Shown piece after piece: positions 60,401 to 64,000 of a stretch of 64,000 bases of DNA. The position numbers were made by a program, and so were the translations under genes. The stretch's first letter is position 1. Each line of letters starts with the position of its first letter. The notes below the pieces were generated by a model. It had not been told where the DNA came from. It made no database searches and worked only from the letters and a program-made list of their open reading frames with translations. The stretch covers positions 3,534,001-3,598,000 of the forward strand of contig CM024168.1 in the NCBI GenBank assembly GCA_013433145.1. The letters are read 5' to 3'. Source of the DNA: Ascaris suum. Taxonomy: Eukaryota; Nematoda; Chromadorea; Rhabditida; Ascarididae.

Positions 60401-63400
60401 CCATCTGAGATTTTTAGTGTACTTGATCAGTGAATTTGCATATCCACTTAAGGAAATAATGCGAGCTTTTTTGTTTGGTGTAAACAAATAAAGAAAGGAT
60501 TATTTGCAGTAACGAGTATGCGGAGGTGGCAAAGTTGGAAGGACATGAGAATGAGGTGAAGTGTTGCGCATTTTCCCCGTCTGGTGAATTCTTGGCGTCG
60601 TGTAGTCGAGACAGAAGTGTTTGGTTCTGGCAACGTTAGTTTCTTTTGTTGCTGTTCTTACTTCATTAAAAGTTATTCGGGGAGAGGATGGGATGAAAGA
60701 TATTGTTGGCATGGCTGATGCGGATAGCTTCTCAGGTAGTATTCAGGTAAGGATTGGGGAGGGAGATGCTCGCTGTGGTCTCGGCAATCACCACCTCTAA
60801 ATCCATTATTCCTTCCCTCGGTTGCAGTACTCAATATAGGGGTTCAGTCTTTATATGAATCTATCGCTCAGTATGATCTTAGCAAAGCACAAACGGAGGA
60901 TAAATTTTTTCATAAAGTGGAGCTTTATCCGCTCACATAAAATCTGGAGATGCACGATGAACTCTACAAAATGAGACGTGACAAATGATCGAGCTTCTAA
61001 TTGTCTGGTTTAAAAAAATTTGCTTGTGTCTTAATAAGCAAGTCTTAGAAAGCTATTATATTTGAATATCGGATCAAATGGGGGCGGTCACTTTCCTTAC
61101 ACCCCCAATTAGTGAGTATAACAGGATTCAAGGGATTGGCTCGTTGGGCATAAACTGAGAATCTCACCCAAGAGTAGAATCAAAAGATCACAGTCTATTC
61201 TCTCAGGAAGAATAGCAAAGTTGATTTCATTTCTTCACATTGGGAGACAGCTGAAGTCATGTTTTTTAAAAGGCTCTGACATTTAAAGTTAGGTTTTAAA
61301 TCCCTTGTAAATGGAAGTATTTTTTTAATTTTTTAAGGAATCACGCCCCGCTCCCCCTCGTAGAGATCTGTGGATGGCATTCTAAAATAGTTTCAGTGTT
61401 TTTATTTTCAGAGATTCCTTCAGTAGATTCATTTGAAGAGAAGGAGTGAACACTATCAGAAATGATCGTCATTTGATGTGATAGTTGAATTCTTTTAGAG
61501 GATGAAGACGATGATTTTCAAGTGTGTTCGATACTGCAACCTCATACACAAGATGTCAAATTTCTTGTTTGGCATCCCAATGATGAGGTTAGCATACACA
61601 TTGTTTTGTTAGTTCACATTTTTTGATAGATTTTTCTGTAAATCACCGAATTTTTCCTATTCGCTAATTTAGCTGAAGAATAAATTTTTCTCGATTAATA
61701 TTCCCTTCAAGCCGAAATGATTGAAAAGTTCTTTTTATTAGGAGGAATTCATGTTTACCGCCAAAATGATGTGTTTTTGATAACCATTCATCCTTGTTTC
61801 CTTCTCAATTTTCCTGCTTGTTGCAGTAAATTTTTTTTTTGGGGGGGGGGGGGGGGGGAGGAGGAGGAATTGGGAGCAATGCCTCCTCTGCTATTGCTTG
61901 CTCCTATTCTATCTGAAAATCAAAAGTTATCACTGCTTTGACTATGCTTATAGATGCTTGTTATCTAAGCTAACTAGCCGAGTTCAGGATATCTCAGTAT
62001 GTTGGCCTTACTTTGCACCATTGTGAACTTACAAGGTTTATGTTGTTAATTTCTAAATCTGCTTTCGTAGAAGTTTTGAAAATGAGAGAGACGCCACGAG
62101 ATCGTGGCTTAGAGGATAAATACTTTCATATTATAATGTTAACGTCCGAGTGCAATTCATTACAGATCCTTTGGCTTCTTGCTTAATTTTATTGAAGATG
62201 GTAGTACGTAGTCAAAAGCATTGCAGCTGTTAGAATGCAGAGGGGGCTTTAAATCGGAAAAAAAGGTTAATAAAACGTGTTCACATGTCGGTGGTTAACT
62301 TTTTCATGACTGACCTACCTTTTCGCTTAGCGGTGACTTACCATGAATAACAAAATTACCTGGAAAGATATACAGATTCTGATTGTAGATAATGAGGCGC
62401 TCTATCTGATTGGGCGTTGATCTCGCTTTATCCTCAAATTAAAAACTTCCGTGTATAGGGCTTTTCTTCCCAGTAAAAGGCTCGCATTGAATTCACTCTT
62501 CGTTCTGTTATAAAATCTCCCACTAACGAGTGCGCTAAGAACGATTCCATAGCTAGTTACCGACTTTCTTGGCCTTCGGTTTCTATCAACCGTCAATAGC
62601 GCAGTTGCGTACTTTCTAGTTGCAAAAGAAAATCTTTACAAGTAAAACAATATTTGCTCATTCATTGTGGATCATCTCGTGGAGCTATTTATGAATGCGG
62701 AAAGCAGCACTCTCTAGACTTTTATAAGATACATGAATACGCATTCTTTATTGCTTCGATTGTTGGATCGTAACTGTGAGAATGAGTTTAAGAACTATCC
62801 TTTCATTTATGATTTACTTTGCAGCCTATGTATTGGTGAAATTCTGTTAATTCGATATACCGTATTTTCGCTTTTAGAAGCCCATCCCATCGAATGTATA
62901 AGCGGTGATGTTGCATATTGATGAAGCTATGTTCTAATTGTGAGAAGATAAAATTATCCTTAGAAAGAATATATGGAGTTAATGAATAATGTTGCATATT
63001 TTGCTGATGGAACGACACTTGAATGCATTTGTGTAACATTTATCTTTATGAAATCTTTGCTTGTATGTCATATGAGCGTTACTTTTCGGACACTATGAAT
63101 GTTGTGAAGGGAGGGGTTATTAACAGTGGGATACGATAATTCGATAAGATTTTGCAGTTGTTGGTTTCATGCAGTTATGATTGCTCGATAAAGTTTTATC
63201 GATATGATGGAGATGATTGGATTACGCAACAAAAAATCGATTCTGCACATGAGTCGACTGTGTGGGCTGCTGATTTCTCGGTCGATGGAGAGTCATTGGT
63301 GACAGTCGGTGGTGATTCGGCCATAAAAGTTAGTTATATTTTTTGATTGTTTGAGATTGGATCGAGGAAAGACGACGATTTACTTGTAGGTAGCTATTGT

Positions 63401-64000
63401 TCATCGAGTGAGGCAAAAGAACAGCCATCAGCGGTAGCAGCATGTCTGTAGTAATTGTGTTTTCTGCTGGAGATGTATACATTTATTAGGTTTCACAGGG
63501 AATTTTTTAGTGGAACTAAAGAAATATCACAATGTGTTTGCCCAAATCACCATCAAATAGTAGAGTGATTTTTTTTTGCAGTAATTAGTGTTTCAGATTG
63601 AAATTAATTTCCGTACAATAAAACGAAGATTGAGCTTTTTTCATCGCCGGAAATATATATGCTCGAGAAATGCAATGCTCTCTGCCGGAATTTCTCTACT
63701 TCTAATACACTGTTATAGCATTTATAAGTAATATTGTATAACAGAACGTTACTTCTTTCCTGCAGCAGCCTATAGTTCGCTTTTTCTATGCTATTAATTA
63801 GTCAACTTTGAGCATCCTACTAAATATCATTGTTTATAAAAAATTATAATTTTAGATATGGAGAAGGGAACGAAGAGACATAGCAATAACATCAAGTGAG
63901 TGGCATTGCGTGCTATGTTATAAAGCAGATACGAGGTGGCCTCTTTATTCAGTTTCTTGGAATCCTCTCAGCGGAGTTATTGCTGTTGGTGGAGGTGACA
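57478..64000 (+). CDS. CIAO1: CIAO1, WD40 protein of the cytosolic iron-sulfur assembly targeting complex (3' end beyond window)
   Basis: CIAO1 is a seven-bladed WD40 propeller. With FAM96B/CIAO2 and MMS19 it delivers Fe-S clusters to cytosolic and nuclear enzymes. Exons: 57478-57644 (ATG at 57500), 59171-59309, 60510-60634, 61499-61587, 63158-63328 and 63856 to the window end; all phases agree. About 271 residues are visible of a family length near 340. Landmarks: [17 protein letters not shown] (blade 1); [16 protein letters not shown] (blade 2); [20 protein letters not shown] with [13 protein letters not shown] (blade 3); [20 protein letters not shown], then [14 protein letters not shown] (blade 4); [20 protein letters not shown] (blade 5); [20 protein letters not shown] (blade 6). 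The HTQDVK and GHENEVK stretches are characteristic of CIAO1 rather than WD40 proteins in general. The acceptor 22 bases before ATG may accept a spliced leader or the upstream segment at 56.9 kb. The remaining blades and stop lie outside the window. Confidence 0.95.
58277..58289. repeat. poly-C run
   Basis: A run of C bases in the first CIAO1 intron. Its exact length in the assembly is likely unreliable. Confidence 0.8.
61827..61868. repeat. T run followed by a G run
   Basis: About ten T followed by some eighteen G and then GAGGAGGAGG, in the CIAO1 intron between exons 61499-61587 and 63158-63328. The long G tract could form a G-quadruplex on the coding strand, and its length may be mis-sequenced. 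Confidence 0.8.

Overview
This 64 kb window is AT-rich animal DNA. It has small exons, introns of about 0.1 to 5 kb, splice acceptors of the TTTTCAG / TTTGCAG type, and many long (AT)n runs. The gene set (CDT1, a cytochrome b561 protein, an SLC26 anion transporter, CIAO1), the acceptor style, and acceptors placed 22 bases ahead of two probable start codons (possible spliced-leader sites) suggest a nematode. The sequence cannot fix the species and nothing here proves trans-splicing. No bacterial-type genes, rRNA or CRISPR array were seen. All gene models were built by hand by matching splice signals, reading phase and family motifs.

Layout: (1) 112-2411, + strand, the last four exons of the replication licensing factor CDT1. 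(2) 5282-11203, - strand, a complete seven-exon cytochrome b561-type membrane protein, convergent with CDT1, with a perfect 20-bp-arm hairpin in the interval between them. (3) about 16368-38783, - strand, a large SLC26-family anion exchanger with sixteen exons that join in phase, plus a probable last exon; its first coding exon was not found. A small + strand gene with Cys-rich and C-terminal basic segments appears to lie antisense inside its first recognised intron (34150-35361). (4) 39-50 kb holds scattered exon-like pieces, mostly on the - strand, which I could not join into a named gene. (5) 50.5-52 kb has a candidate small two-exon membrane-protein gene on + and competing - strand reading frames. 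(6) 52332-56523 is a tandem array of about 310-bp units, each with one tRNA-Lys(UUU) on the - strand: thirteen copies of which four are intact, plus a decayed outlier. (7) 57478 to the window edge, + strand, six exons of CIAO1, the WD40 protein of cytosolic Fe-S cluster targeting, preceded by a GC-rich exon-like segment that joins it in frame.

The genes do not form one pathway. CDT1 acts in DNA replication licensing and CIAO1 in cytosolic/nuclear Fe-S assembly. The b561 protein is a probable transmembrane electron carrier and the SLC26 protein moves anions. The most notable points are the tRNA array with scattered single-base losses, the b561 gene that seems to lack the DOMON domain, the nested antisense gene, a GC-rich repeat island at 23.9-24.75 kb, and the in-frame upstream exon of CIAO1.
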